Shown here piece by piece: positions 26,380-35,514 of a DNA stretch of 64,000 nucleotides (position 1 is the stretch's first letter; each line of letters opens with the position of its first letter). The notes beneath the pieces were generated by a model. That model ran no database searches, had not been told where the DNA came from, and worked only from the letters and a program-made list of their open reading frames with translations. A program made the position numbers and the translations under genes. This stretch comes from UBA4582 sp047630175 (GTDB lineage: Bacteria > Pseudomonadota > Gammaproteobacteria > Pseudomonadales > Azotimanducaceae), in assembly GCA_047630175.1 (NCBI GenBank), contig JBLHVI010000012.1, positions 16,406 to 80,405 on the forward strand, read 5' to 3'.

Positions 26380-27975
26380 ATGACGAAACATGCGGTGATT
26401 ATCGGCGGTGGCCACAATGGTCTAGTTTGCGCGGCGTACCTAGCAAAAAGCGGTGCTAAAGTCACCGTCCTTGAGCGCCGAAATATAGTCGGCGGTGCTG
26501 CGGTGACTGAGGAGTTTCATCCGGGATTTAAAAATTCTGTCGCCAGCTACACCGTCAGTCTGCTCCATCCTAAAATCATTAAAGACTTGAACCTACATGC
26601 CCATGGTTTGACGATTTTGCCGAGGCGAATCAATAACTTCCTGCCCCTGCCGGACGGCCGCAGTCTGCTAAGCTACCCCGCGCTGAATGATACCCAGCAA
26701 TCACTCGCGGCATTTTCTAAACGTGATGCGCTGCAACTCGGCCACTACTATCAAGCCCTTGACGAAGTCGTCCCCGTGGTTAAGGAGATCATGCTACTTA
26801 CACCACCGAATTTAGTCGGCATTGGTTTTGGCGACCTGTTTAAGTTGTTCGGCCTTAGCCGCGCTTTTGAGCAGCTCAATGATCGCCAGAAGCGCTTTTT
26901 GGTCAAGCTTTTCTCTGTCAGTGCCGGTGAAATGCTCGACGATCTGTTCGAATCGGACGCGATCAAGGCGTTGCTGGGGTTTGATGCCATTGTCGGGCAT
27001 TTTGCGAGCCCTTATGCGCCTGGCTCAGCCTATGTACTACTGCACCATGTCGTTGGTGAGGTTAATGGCCAAGCCGGAGTCTGGGGTCATGCTGTGGGGG
27101 GCATGGGCGCGATTACGCAAGCCATGGCGAAAGAGGCGCTCGCTCGCGGTGTAGAAATTCGCACTGACAGCGCGGTTACGCAAGTCGATATCCATAAAGG
27201 CCAAGCACGTGGCGTACATCTAGCAGATGGTAGCCACCTGGCCGCTGACCTAGTAGTCGCCAACGTCAATCCAAAGCTACTCTTCGAGCAGTTAATGGAC
27301 AGTGGCGATGTCAGCCCAGATATTTTGCATCATTTCGAAGGCTACAAGTGCCAGAGCGGTACCTTCCGTATGAATGTCGCCCTCAGCAAGCTGCCCAGAT
27401 TCACCGCCCAAGATATGAGCGCAGTGCGTAATGGAGAGAATATTGATGCGTGTCTAGAGGGTGGCATTATCATGGCACCCTCGCTGGACTACATGGATCA
27501 AGCGTTTACCGATGCACGACGGCAAGGCTGGTCAAATGCCCCCATCGTCGAGATGCTGATCCCCAGTATTGTTGATGATAGCCTCGCACCCGCGGGCAAA
27601 CATGTCGCGAGCTTGTTCTGCCAACACTTTGACCCAGCCCTCGGTGGCCGCTGGGACGACCACCGTGAGGCGGCTGCAGACCTTATTATCAGCACAGTCG
27701 AGACCTATGCGCCGGGCTTTTCCGCCAGCATTTTGGCGCGTCAGATCCACAGCCCATGGGATCTAGAGCAAAAGTTTGGACTGATTGGTGGCGATATATT
27801 CCATGGTCGCCTAAGCCTAGACCAGCTCTTCTCGGCACGCCCAATGCTTGGTATGGGCCAGTATCGGACAGAGATTCCCAACCTTTATCTGTGTGGTGCT
27901 GGCACACACCCAGGCGGCGGCGTCAGCGGCCTGCCCGGTCACAACGCAGCACGGGAGATACGTCGCCACCTGTAA
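26380..27975 (+). CDS. FAD-dependent oxidoreductase, PYROXD2/phytoene-desaturase-like
   Basis: The start at 26380 (MTKHAVIIGGGHNGL) puts the dinucleotide-binding fold at the N-terminus, as in the family; an earlier ATG at 26320 adds 20 unrelated residues. The 531-residue protein shows IIGGGHNGLVCAAYLAKSG, LERRNIVGGAAVTEEFHPGF and a C-terminal LYLCGAGTHPGGGVSGLPGHNAA, the marks of the CrtI-like amine-oxidase/desaturase superfamily. Closest in my recollection is human PYROXD2, a protein of unclear substrate. No carotenoid genes are nearby, so pigment synthesis is not suggested. It is transcribed away from a MATE exporter gene. Confidence 0.88.
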   Translation: MTKHAVIIGGGHNGLVCAAYLAKSGAKVTVLERRNIVGGAAVTEEFHPGFKNSVASYTVSLLHPKIIKDLNLHAHGLTILPRRINNFLPLPDGRSLLSYPALNDTQQSLAAFSKRDALQLGHYYQALDEVVPVVKEIMLLTPPNLVGIGFGDLFKLFGLSRAFEQLNDRQKRFLVKLFSVSAGEMLDDLFESDAIKALLGFDAIVGHFASPYAPGSAYVLLHHVVGEVNGQAGVWGHAVGGMGAITQAMAKEALARGVEIRTDSAVTQVDIHKGQARGVHLADGSHLAADLVVANVNPKLLFEQLMDSGDVSPDILHHFEGYKCQSGTFRMNVALSKLPRFTAQDMSAVRNGENIDACLEGGIIMAPSLDYMDQAFTDARRQGWSNAPIVEMLIPSIVDDSLAPAGKHVASLFCQHFDPALGGRWDDHREAAADLIISTVETYAPGFSASILARQIHSPWDLEQKFGLIGGDIFHGRLSLDQLFSARPMLGMGQYRTEIPNLYLCGAGTHPGGGVSGLPGHNAAREIRRHL

Positions 27976-28055
27976 TCAATGACGGAGCACCTAATAACCC
28001 ACGATTGAGATTTAACCATCTATACTAAACATCATGACCCTAACGTGAGCACTGT

Positions 28056-30143
28056 GTGAACGAACTAGCAGAGATACTAATTGCCGATGACTCAAAGTCA
28101 AACCGACTGTCCCTGGCTGCTGCTCTCTCTGACCTGAACGCTGATCTGCTAATCGCCAGCAACGGTCTGGAGACTATCCGGCTGGCAACTGCACATCAAC
28201 CAGCATTGATTATCTTAGATGTTGATATGCCAGACATGGATGGCTACCAAGTCGCCAACCACCTTGCCGGTAACGGCCGTACGGCCAACATTCCGATTAT
28301 TTTTATGGAAACTAATTTTGCGCGCCATAAGGCCACCCTGCACGGCAACTCGATTTGGCCGCCAGAATTGATTTACAAACCCATTAATTATGAACAACTC
28401 AACCAGCGGGTCGTCGACCTATTAGTTCTCGCAGAGTACCGCAATGGCATCGCCACCATTCGTCAGTTTGAAGACGAAATGGAAGATGAGGCAGATGAAG
28501 GCATAGCCGGTATCGACAAGAGTGGTCGAATCCGTTACTGCAACCCCACCATGATCAAGATGCTGCGGACACGCTATTCAGAAATACTCGGCGTTGGTCT
28601 AGAAAGTATCTTCGAGAAGGCTTACCACGACACGGACCCCAAGTGGCAAACTCATCCCGTCGCTACAGCACTCGCGGTCAACAAAACCGTACAAGTCAAA
28701 AAGGCTACTCTGTGGACCAACGATGGCGGTAAGGTCACGACTACTTTCGTCGCTGTACCTATCAAAGACCACCCGGTGTTACAGGCGCTACTCGTTTTCA
28801 AAGATATTTCACGACGTTCCCGGGCGGATGCTCAGATCACTTCTATTACCACGCACGACCCATTGACCGGCCTAGCTAACAGGTTCAAATTTGAAGAAGT
28901 GCTGCGCGGCTTGATCGCGCTCTACAAAGCCAAAACCAACGTGCTGATCTCCCGGAAACGCGCTGCGCCCTGCGCAGTGCTCTACATCGGCATAGACCAC
29001 TTTTCGCACATCAATAAAGGGCTGGGTCATAACATAGGTGACAAGCTGCTGCAGAGCGTGGCGCATCGAATCCGTAACTGTGTTTCAGACCTTGACCTTG
29101 TTGCGCGCTTAGGTGGCGATGAATTTACTGTAGCTCTCACCCATATGTTTGACGCCAGCGACGCCACTACTGCAGCACAAAATATTCTTAAGAGCCTCGA
29201 CGAGCCATTCTTGATCGGTGGCAATGAGATTTTCTCAAGTGTCAGTATCGGCATCGCGACCTATCCTGAGTGCGGTGATACAACCGGCGACCTGCTGACT
29301 AACAGCAGCACCGCGATGCAAATCGCCAAGGACAACGGCCGACACGGCATACAGTACTTTACCGATTCACTGAACCAGAACTATCTTGAAAAAATCAATC
29401 GTGAGGGAGAGTTTCGCGAAGCCTTAGCCAAGAACCTATTACAGCTCCGTTTCCAGCCATTTATCTCAGCCGGTAACGAAAATATCCTAGGGCACTACAT
29501 GAGCCTGATATGGGACCACGCTGACCGCATAGGACTAGACGCCACAGACATTATTTCGGGCATGGAAAACAATCAGATACAGGCAAAACTGACCCATAAG
29601 ATGCTCAGTGATGGCGTGCAAAAATATAATGAATTTCGACTTGCCAACCTCACCGACACCAAAACCGCTCTGGTGATACCCTTCCCCGCGTTTCAGTTGA
29701 TGAATTCCAGCTTTGTCAACAATCTGCGCTCTGTGCTCGCACACAACAACTTACCCCCAGGACAGCTGATCCTAGAAATCAACGAAACACGTGCCGACTT
29801 GAACTTGAAAGACTTCCAAGTGCATGCGAAACAAATTGCAGTGCTCGGAGCAAAGCTGGCGTTGAATTTGTTCTCCAACCCAAAAACACCCCTGACCCAT
29901 CTGTTTCAGATCGATCTCGATATTATTAGAATTAACCTCAAAGACATCGACCCAATTACCCAAGACCCACGCAGTGTCATTTTCATCCGCAGCATTACCA
30001 ATATGGCCCATGACCTAGGCATTGAAGTTGTCGTCGACGGCATCACCAACGACGCCGAAGTCGAGCTCTTAAGATCTATCGGCATCGATGGGTTAATGGG
30101 CGAGCGGTTCGGGACGATCAATCTCAGCTTGACCATGACTTAA
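28056..30143 (+). CDS. REC-PAS-GGDEF-EAL protein with degenerate EAL domain
   Basis: Translation from a GTG at 28056 gives 695 residues. Residues about 4-125 are a receiver domain with the phosphorylatable aspartate in LDVDMPDMDG and lysine in YKPIN. A PAS domain follows (about 140-250), then GGDEF with an intact RLGGDEF, so cyclase activity is possible; the RxxD inhibitory site is absent (SDLD instead). The last 240 residues have the length of an EAL phosphodiesterase, but the EAL motif reads HYMSLIW, the DDFGTG loop reads NLFSNP and the VAEG glutamate is aspartate. Phosphodiesterase activity is therefore unlikely. No cognate kinase adjoins; phoR is convergent and belongs with phoB. Confidence 0.9.
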   Translation: MNELAEILIADDSKSNRLSLAAALSDLNADLLIASNGLETIRLATAHQPALIILDVDMPDMDGYQVANHLAGNGRTANIPIIFMETNFARHKATLHGNSIWPPELIYKPINYEQLNQRVVDLLVLAEYRNGIATIRQFEDEMEDEADEGIAGIDKSGRIRYCNPTMIKMLRTRYSEILGVGLESIFEKAYHDTDPKWQTHPVATALAVNKTVQVKKATLWTNDGGKVTTTFVAVPIKDHPVLQALLVFKDISRRSRADAQITSITTHDPLTGLANRFKFEEVLRGLIALYKAKTNVLISRKRAAPCAVLYIGIDHFSHINKGLGHNIGDKLLQSVAHRIRNCVSDLDLVARLGGDEFTVALTHMFDASDATTAAQNILKSLDEPFLIGGNEIFSSVSIGIATYPECGDTTGDLLTNSSTAMQIAKDNGRHGIQYFTDSLNQNYLEKINREGEFREALAKNLLQLRFQPFISAGNENILGHYMSLIWDHADRIGLDATDIISGMENNQIQAKLTHKMLSDGVQKYNEFRLANLTDTKTALVIPFPAFQLMNSSFVNNLRSVLAHNNLPPGQLILEINETRADLNLKDFQVHAKQIAVLGAKLALNLFSNPKTPLTHLFQIDLDIIRINLKDIDPITQDPRSVIFIRSITNMAHDLGIEVVVDGITNDAEVELLRSIGIDGLMGERFGTINLSLTMT

Positions 30144-30207
30144 AAAGGGGCTTAGAAAGAGACTTGAAAATGGGACCTAGAAAGAAAACTTAGCACCAGT
30201 TTCTACG

Positions 30208-31998
30208 CTACTCTTGGTCCTCGGCAGCCGTTACACGATTGAACGGGATTCGCACTGAGAAAGTAGTTCCCTGTCCTTCCTGACTAGCAACAGAAACACT
30301 GCCTTTATGCGATTGAGCCACGTGTTTGACGATCGATAGGCCCAGCCCTGTGCCACCTTTATCTCTCGAACGAGCCCGATCTATTCGGTAGAAACGCTCA
30401 AATATGCGTCGCTGTTCCTTATCAGCAATACCAATACCGTTGTCCTCAACCTCAATTAAAGCGATCTCGCCCACTGTCGTGACGCGCAGCGCAACTTGTC
30501 CGTCGCCTACGCGCGTGTATTTAATGGCATTATCCAATAAATTGCTGATCATCTGCTCGAACCCTCCACGGTCACCCTCTATCTCAATGGGATAGCCTGG
30601 CAAGCCGAGCTCCATTGTCACGCCCACATCCAGCGCATCTTCTGACTTAGCCTTGAACACCTGATTAGCTAGGGATACCAGATTAAACGCTGAATCAGCT
30701 GATAGGTCGATCGGCGAATCATAGCGCGACAGATGAATTAGGTTCTGGACAATCGAGTCGAGTCGTGAGGCCTGACTGCGGACCCGCTCCATAAAGTGGT
30801 CGCGGGTATCCTCAGGCATGTCAGGGTCATCAATAATCGTCTCGGCGAAGCCTCGTATGGCAGCGATTGGCGTCTTGAGTTCGTGCGAAGCGTTAGCAAC
30901 GAAATCCGTGCGAATCTTTTGCAAGCGGACCATCTCGGTAAAGTCCCCAAGCACGATAATTGCGCCACTTGCCTTGCCAGTTTCTTGATTGCGCATAATG
31001 ATGACGGTCAGATCGAGCACCTTGCCCGCTCGCCTGACCGTTGCATTCACCGTGATTTGCTCGCGCATACAAGTATCCACGGCATGACTGATCTCACTGA
31101 TACGAATGGCTTCCCACAGAGGCGCATCAAGCAACGGCTCATCACCTAGCGCAAGCATAGCCCTAGCCGCAGCATTTAAATGGACAATACGCTGTTGCAG
31201 GTTGACGGCGATTACACCTTCGTTTAGCCCAGACAAAACCCCAGCTATCTGATCACGACTATTGGTCAATGCTTCGATACGGTCCTGCGCACCTTGGGCA
31301 AGGTTGTTCAACGCCAGCGCTAGCTCGCCAAGTTCGTCATGGCGCAAGCTCGGCAAGCGAAGGTTGTACTCACCCCGAGCGATGCGCGAGGCGACGTTAG
31401 TCATCTCAACAATAGGGTGGGTAAAGCCACGCGCTAATATGAAGCCAAGAACGAGAAAAAATGCCGTGATCACAGCCGCACTGACATAGATCCTATTTCT
31501 CAATTCTCCCAACTGCCGTTCTACAGCAACAATGGATACCGCAACACGAACAAAGCCTAAAACGTCCTCACCTTCGTCAACGCGCACAGCGACATACAAC
31601 AAGTTTTGGTCCACCGTACTGCTATAGCGCTCAGAGTCACCTTGACCATCACGACGAGCTTCAAGAATTTCGGGACGCTGGCTATGATTGTTCATCAAAC
31701 TAGGTGCTTGGCGGTTGTCCGCCAAGACGGCGCCAGCCTTGTCAATAATGGTTATGCGCGTATCAGGACTCTCCCCTACCAAGCCATATTCTTCGGCTGT
31801 CATGACGGTACCGCGGCGCAAATAGGGTCGAAAGACATGGTCGAGGATGGATGCTTGAGCAAACAACCCTAAACGGATCTGCTCCCTTGCATCCTGCTGC
31901 ACACGTGATGAAGTTAGCACCCCAAAAACGAGGGTGCTGACTAAAATCATCACACCGAAGGCACCGTACAACTGCCACAGAAAACGCGATTTCAACAT
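30208..31998 (-). CDS. phoR: Phosphate-regulon-type sensor histidine kinase
   Basis: This 596-residue membrane kinase starts five bases after phoB and is its obvious partner. Two membrane segments (about 8-28 and 170-190) enclose an extracytoplasmic sensor region of some 140 residues; HAMP (RIARGEYNLRLP), PAS, HisKA with NASHELKTPIAAIRG and HATPase with DNAIKYT and GGTGLGLSIVKH follow. Gammaproteobacterial PhoR is usually about 430 residues with almost no periplasmic domain, so this longer form resembles the kinases of Gram-positive bacteria and planctomycetes. It probably phosphorylates the PhoB-like regulator under phosphate limitation, though no pst genes are in view to confirm that. Confidence 0.88.
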   Translation of the reverse strand: MLKSRFLWQLYGAFGVMILVSTLVFGVLTSSRVQQDAREQIRLGLFAQASILDHVFRPYLRRGTVMTAEEYGLVGESPDTRITIIDKAGAVLADNRQAPSLMNNHSQRPEILEARRDGQGDSERYSSTVDQNLLYVAVRVDEGEDVLGFVRVAVSIVAVERQLGELRNRIYVSAAVITAFFLVLGFILARGFTHPIVEMTNVASRIARGEYNLRLPSLRHDELGELALALNNLAQGAQDRIEALTNSRDQIAGVLSGLNEGVIAVNLQQRIVHLNAAARAMLALGDEPLLDAPLWEAIRISEISHAVDTCMREQITVNATVRRAGKVLDLTVIIMRNQETGKASGAIIVLGDFTEMVRLQKIRTDFVANASHELKTPIAAIRGFAETIIDDPDMPEDTRDHFMERVRSQASRLDSIVQNLIHLSRYDSPIDLSADSAFNLVSLANQVFKAKSEDALDVGVTMELGLPGYPIEIEGDRGGFEQMISNLLDNAIKYTRVGDGQVALRVTTVGEIALIEVEDNGIGIADKEQRRIFERFYRIDRARSRDKGGTGLGLSIVKHVAQSHKGSVSVASQEGQGTTFSVRIPFNRVTAAEDQE

Positions 31999-32003
31999 CT
32001 AAA

Positions 32004-32693
32004 CTATTCGTCCAGAAAGCGGTAACCGACGCCACGAATGGTCTGGATCATTTGACTGTATGCGCCCAGCTTCTTGCGTACCGAGCGTATGTGCACGTCG
32101 ATGTTTCGATCCACGACGATGACGCCCTCACCAACCACACGATTCAACAGTTGCTCACGCGAGAAAGCACGACCCGGCTGCGACGCTAGCTGGAAGAGTA
32201 ATTTGAATTCGGTACTCGTCAGCTTGACTTGTTCGCCGGCAATGTTCACCTCATGACGTGTGGTGTCTATCATCAAGTCCTTAATTTGGATACGTTCTTT
32301 TTGCTGATCATCACGCACAGGACCCCGGCGCAATACTGCTTTGACACGCGCTAACAGTTCCCGAGGACTAAACGGCTTAGCAATATAATCATCCGCACCC
32401 AGTCCCAAACCAATCACGACGTCACTCTCTTCACCCTTGGCTGAGACGATAATAATTGGGATATCACGGGTTATAGGGTCGCCTTTTAACTGCTGACAAA
32501 TGGACAGGCCATCAGTACCAGGCAGCATTAGGTCGAGTAGTACGAGCGCTGGCGATTGATTACGCACCAAAGTCAGTCCCTCATCACCGCGATTTGAGGC
32601 ACTCACTTGGTAACCTTCTCGCTTGAGGTTATAACTAATCACTTCGACGATGTCGGGCTCATCTTCAATGATAACGATTTTAGCTCTGTTCAT
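32004..32693 (-). CDS. phoB: OmpR/PhoB family response regulator
   Basis: This 229-residue regulator has a receiver domain with acidic pocket EDE (11-13), phosphorylated aspartate in LLDLMLPG (about 54) and lysine in AKPFSPREL (about 105). The C-terminal winged helix (about 130-229) has LTSTEFKLLFQLASQPGRAFSREQLL and DRNIDVHIRSVRKKLG, matching PhoB recognition-helix spacing. When phosphorylated it should activate phosphate-starvation genes. It precedes phoR by five bases in an operon. I searched the upstream strand for the Pho box CTGTCAT repeat and saw none, so autoregulation is not evident. Confidence 0.9.
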   Translation of the reverse strand: MNRAKIVIIEDEPDIVEVISYNLKREGYQVSASNRGDEGLTLVRNQSPALVLLDLMLPGTDGLSICQQLKGDPITRDIPIIIVSAKGEESDVVIGLGLGADDYIAKPFSPRELLARVKAVLRRGPVRDDQQKERIQIKDLMIDTTRHEVNIAGEQVKLTSTEFKLLFQLASQPGRAFSREQLLNRVVGEGVIVVDRNIDVHIRSVRKKLGAYSQMIQTIRGVGYRFLDE

Positions 32694-33064
32694 TAAGCAC
32701 TGACCAAGACTGACTAAAGCACCATTGAATCATGAAGCCCCGATAATGGGTAGCGAGGAATGATTAAGTTACGGCGTGAATTGTTAAAATCCAGTAAAAA
32801 CCGTGGCGTTTGGCGCAGCATCAGCTGCGCCACAGCACTGGTGCATGCCAGCGTTTCCGCCATAGACCTGAGTTAAGACACTTAATGTAGACGTGTACGC
32901 AGCTCTGGCCAGCAGGTGGAGAAAACACCCTCCATTTCCTACCGCAGAATAGACGTCATTTGAGCGAAATACTGCTTAATGTAGTGGCACCGACTCAAGC
33001 TCCCCTAAAACTAATGCGTACGGCATTGCTTAACCAGACAATAGCGGCGCCACAACAGAACCGA
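32694..33064. other. fabB-phoB intergenic region with a perfect hairpin
   Basis: These 371 bases carry no gene I can support. TGGCGCAGC (32811-32819) and GCTGCGCCA (32824-32832) form a perfect 9-bp stem with loop ATCA. It follows fabB and precedes phoB on the minus strand; there is no T-run, so it may be a weak fabB terminator or a regulatory structure of the phoB leader. Confidence 0.5.
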
Positions 33065-34282
33065 CTACCCGGTGAATCGCTGAAAGGCCAGCACTGCATT
33101 AGTCCCGCCAAACCCAAAACTATTAGAAATCACAGTGCTGAGCCCGGCGTTATCAATACGACTGGTCACCACCGGTGCGTCACCCACCAAAGGATCTAGG
33201 TTATCAATATTCGCGGAGGCGCAAATAAAGTCATTTTCAAGCATCAATAAGCTGTAAATAGCCTCGTGAACGCCGGCAGCACCGAGAGAATGACCCGACA
33301 GCGACTTAGTCGATGAAATAGGCGGAATCGCGTCGCCAAAGACTGCACGTATCGCTTTGATTTCCGGAATATCGCCGGCCGGGGTGCTAGTGCCATGAGC
33401 ATTGATATAGTCGACAGGACCATTGACCGTTGCTAGTGCCATTTCCATCGCGCGTTGACCGCCCTCACCTGAAGGCGACACCATGTCAAAGCCGTCCGAA
33501 GTCGCACCATAGCCAACGAGTTCGGCGTAAATTTTTGCGCCACGTGCCTTAGCGTGCTCAAGTTCCTCGACGACCAAAAAGCCACCACCACCCGCAATAA
33601 CAAATCCATCGCGGTCTTTATCGTAAGCTCTAGAAGCAGTACTTGGTGCGTCGTTGCGCTGCGTCGATAACGCGCCCATGGCATCGAACAATGAGCTCAT
33701 GCTCCAGTGCTCTTCTTCACCACCGCCAGCCAAAACAATGTCTTGCTTGCCGAGCTGAATAAGTTCGGCGGCATGCCCAATACAGTGCGCGCTGGTAGAA
33801 CATGCCGACGTGATGGAGTAATTCACGCCCCTGATCTTGAATGCCGTTGCCAGACATGCCGACACGGTCGACCCCATAGTCCGAGTGACCCGATAAGGCC
33901 CGATACGCTTAACACCTTTGGCGCGCAGAATATCAGCAGCTTCGGTTAGGTTCGAAGACGAAGCTCCACCAGACCCGGCAACGATACCCGTGCGATTGTT
34001 CGATACATCCGAGTCTTCAAGCCCCGCATCTGCAATAGCTTCCACTAGAGCAACATAGGAAAATGCCGCAGCGTCACCCATAAACCGATAAAGTTTGCGA
34101 TCGATCAGCGACTCAACATCCAAATCAATGCTACCGGCGACGTGGCTTCGTAGCCCCATCTCCTTGTACTCTTCCTGAAACTTAATGCCCGAACGCGTCT
34201 CGCGCAAAGACAGCAGAGTTTCCGCCTTATTGTTACCCAGTGGTGAAACCAGCCCCATTCCCGATATAACAACACGTTTCAT
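33065..34282 (-). CDS. fabB: 3-oxoacyl-ACP synthase I
   Basis: This 405-residue condensing enzyme elongates acyl-ACP with malonyl-ACP and is needed for unsaturated fatty acids. The catalytic cysteine is in TSACSTSAHCIGHA (about 163) and the histidines in NAHGTSTPAGD and SLSGHSLGAAG. It follows fabA with eight bases between, the classic fabAB operon of gammaproteobacteria, and is closer to FabB than to the FabF at 57 kb (which has TTACTTGTHNIG). Together with FabA it diverts cis-3-decenoyl-ACP into unsaturated chains. Confidence 0.96.
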   Translation of the reverse strand: MKRVVISGMGLVSPLGNNKAETLLSLRETRSGIKFQEEYKEMGLRSHVAGSIDLDVESLIDRKLYRFMGDAAAFSYVALVEAIADAGLEDSDVSNNRTGIVAGSGGASSSNLTEAADILRAKGVKRIGPYRVTRTMGSTVSACLATAFKIRGVNYSITSACSTSAHCIGHAAELIQLGKQDIVLAGGGEEEHWSMSSLFDAMGALSTQRNDAPSTASRAYDKDRDGFVIAGGGGFLVVEELEHAKARGAKIYAELVGYGATSDGFDMVSPSGEGGQRAMEMALATVNGPVDYINAHGTSTPAGDIPEIKAIRAVFGDAIPPISSTKSLSGHSLGAAGVHEAIYSLLMLENDFICASANIDNLDPLVGDAPVVTSRIDNAGLSTVISNSFGFGGTNAVLAFQRFTG

Positions 34283-34290
34283 ATAATTAC

Positions 34291-34851
34291 CTAAAATTCT
34301 TCGAGAGAGTTGAACAGACCGACTTTAATATCTTCAGCAACGTAAATTTGCTTGCCATCAACGAGCACTCTGGCGTTGGCAATGCCGAGTACAGTTTTGC
34401 CTTCACGTACCCGTGTTAGATCGATTTCATATTCAAGTTTTTTCGCTGTTGGTAAAACTTGCCCGCGAAACGCCACTTTGCCACAACCCAAAGCGCGGCC
34501 GGCACCCCAGTTACCGCGCCACGCAAGGTAAAAACCGACCAGTTGCCACAAAGCGTCAAGTCCCAAACAACCGGGCATCACGGGATCGCCCGGAAAGTGA
34601 ACCTTAAAGAACCACAAGTCTGGATGAATATCCATCTCCGCTCTGATCATTCCCTTACCGTGTGTACCACCTGTTTCAGAGATGTTGACAATGCGATCGA
34701 TCATGAGCATCTCATCGATAGGCAGCTGCGCACGACCCGGCCCGAACAAACGACCGTGGCCGCATTCGAGCAAATCTTCTCGACTAAAGGCATGCGTGTT
34801 ACTAAGTGACCTGTCAAGGGGACGCAACGTTGGTTTTATTTCATCTTGCAT
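34291..34851 (-). CDS. fabA: 3-hydroxydecanoyl-ACP dehydratase/isomerase
   Basis: I place the start at 34851 (MQDEIKPTL), giving 186 residues, near the usual 171; the frame is open 108 bases further but the added residues lack family character. FabA dehydrates 3-hydroxydecanoyl-ACP and isomerises the product to cis-3-decenoyl-ACP, the branch point of unsaturated fatty-acid synthesis. The active-site histidine lies in VHFPGDPVMPGCLGLDALWQ, which also holds the conserved aspartate. A 26-bp near-palindrome 110 bases upstream of the start is a candidate operator. The operon continues into fabB. Confidence 0.95.
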   Translation of the reverse strand: MQDEIKPTLRPLDRSLSNTHAFSREDLLECGHGRLFGPGRAQLPIDEMLMIDRIVNISETGGTHGKGMIRAEMDIHPDLWFFKVHFPGDPVMPGCLGLDALWQLVGFYLAWRGNWGAGRALGCGKVAFRGQVLPTAKKLEYEIDLTRVREGKTVLGIANARVLVDGKQIYVAEDIKVGLFNSLEEF

Positions 34852-34960
34852 AAATACATGGTCCGCCGACGTGTTGAGGTCTCGACTAGACCTCGGCTGT
34901 TGAATGTAAAGTTCGGAATTATAACATCGGGCTATGAAAAGAAAACCAACCCATGACACT

Positions 34961-34986
34961 CAATAATGGATATATATCCACTATTG
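34961..34986. promoter_or_regulatory. 26-bp near-perfect palindrome upstream of fabAB
   Basis: The left half CAATAATGGATAT (34961-34973) and right half ATATCCACTATTG (34974-34986) are reverse complements except for one base. It lies 110 bases before the fabA start. Length and symmetry fit a dimeric repressor site of the FabR/DesT kind, but the sequence is not one I can assign to a known regulator. Confidence 0.6.
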
Positions 34987-35105
34987 AGCTTTGCAGGCAC
35001 ACCACCATCATGCTAGGCATTAACAGCAAAAACCTACCGAGAATTGCGCCTCTACAAAGGTGTTAGAAGCTAATGGCGCTATAATATACGCTTATTAGCA
35101 AACTT

Positions 35106-35163
35106 ATGGCGCCGTAGCGCCGCGAGCTACGCCATTTAAAAATGTGCATACGCACATTTTTAA
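35106..35163. other. Two adjacent hairpins in the fabA-lpxA intergenic region
   Basis: The first folds ATGGC (35106-35110) and GTAGC (35114-35118), with a three-base bulge between, onto GCTACGCCAT (35126-35135). The second, TTAAAAATGTGC (35136-35147) with GCACATTTTTAA (35152-35163), is a perfect 12-bp stem with loop ATAC, ending in a T-run on either strand like an intrinsic terminator. No gene ends here, since fabA and lpxA diverge. A TATAAT box at 35080-35085 lies shortly before, so a small RNA is possible. Confidence 0.5.
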
Positions 35164-35334
35164 GAGGATTTACTAACACAGCAGTCATGTAGGTCTTCAA
35201 AGATACCATCATCTACCCAGCCCACCGCCTAATTCACTCAAGAAACCTAATAAAACACCCTGCTCTTCGCCATCAATACAGTGATACTATTGGCGCACTT
35301 CTACCCGTATTTTCGGCAAGCTACTTTTAAGTGC

Positions 35335-35343
35335 TGCTATAAT
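35335..35343 (+). promoter_or_regulatory. Candidate extended -10 promoter for the lpxA-HAD-galE operon
   Basis: TGCTATAAT is an extended -10 element, 172 bases before the lpxA start codon. No good -35 stands at 17 bases, as is common for extended -10 promoters. It predicts a leader of about 165 bases. Confidence 0.4.
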
Positions 35344-35514
35344 TGGCGCTGAGACGATACACCACCTTGTGGGCACGGTAAGCCTGTCGGTTTAGCCATA
35401 GAGTCAGGCGCTGCACCCGACTATGCAAACAAACACAACCATTATGCAGCTACAACTAATTTGGTTGCATGGGGTACACAGACCGATCAGCCGTTGCTGT
35501 TCGAAGGAGAAACC

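Noticed and set aside
28056..30143. Active c-di-GMP phosphodiesterase
   Set aside because: Key EAL-domain catalytic residues are replaced, so only the GGDEF half can be called potentially active.
32694..32760. Pho box before phoB
   Set aside because: No pair of CTGTCAT-like repeats with proper spacing was seen.
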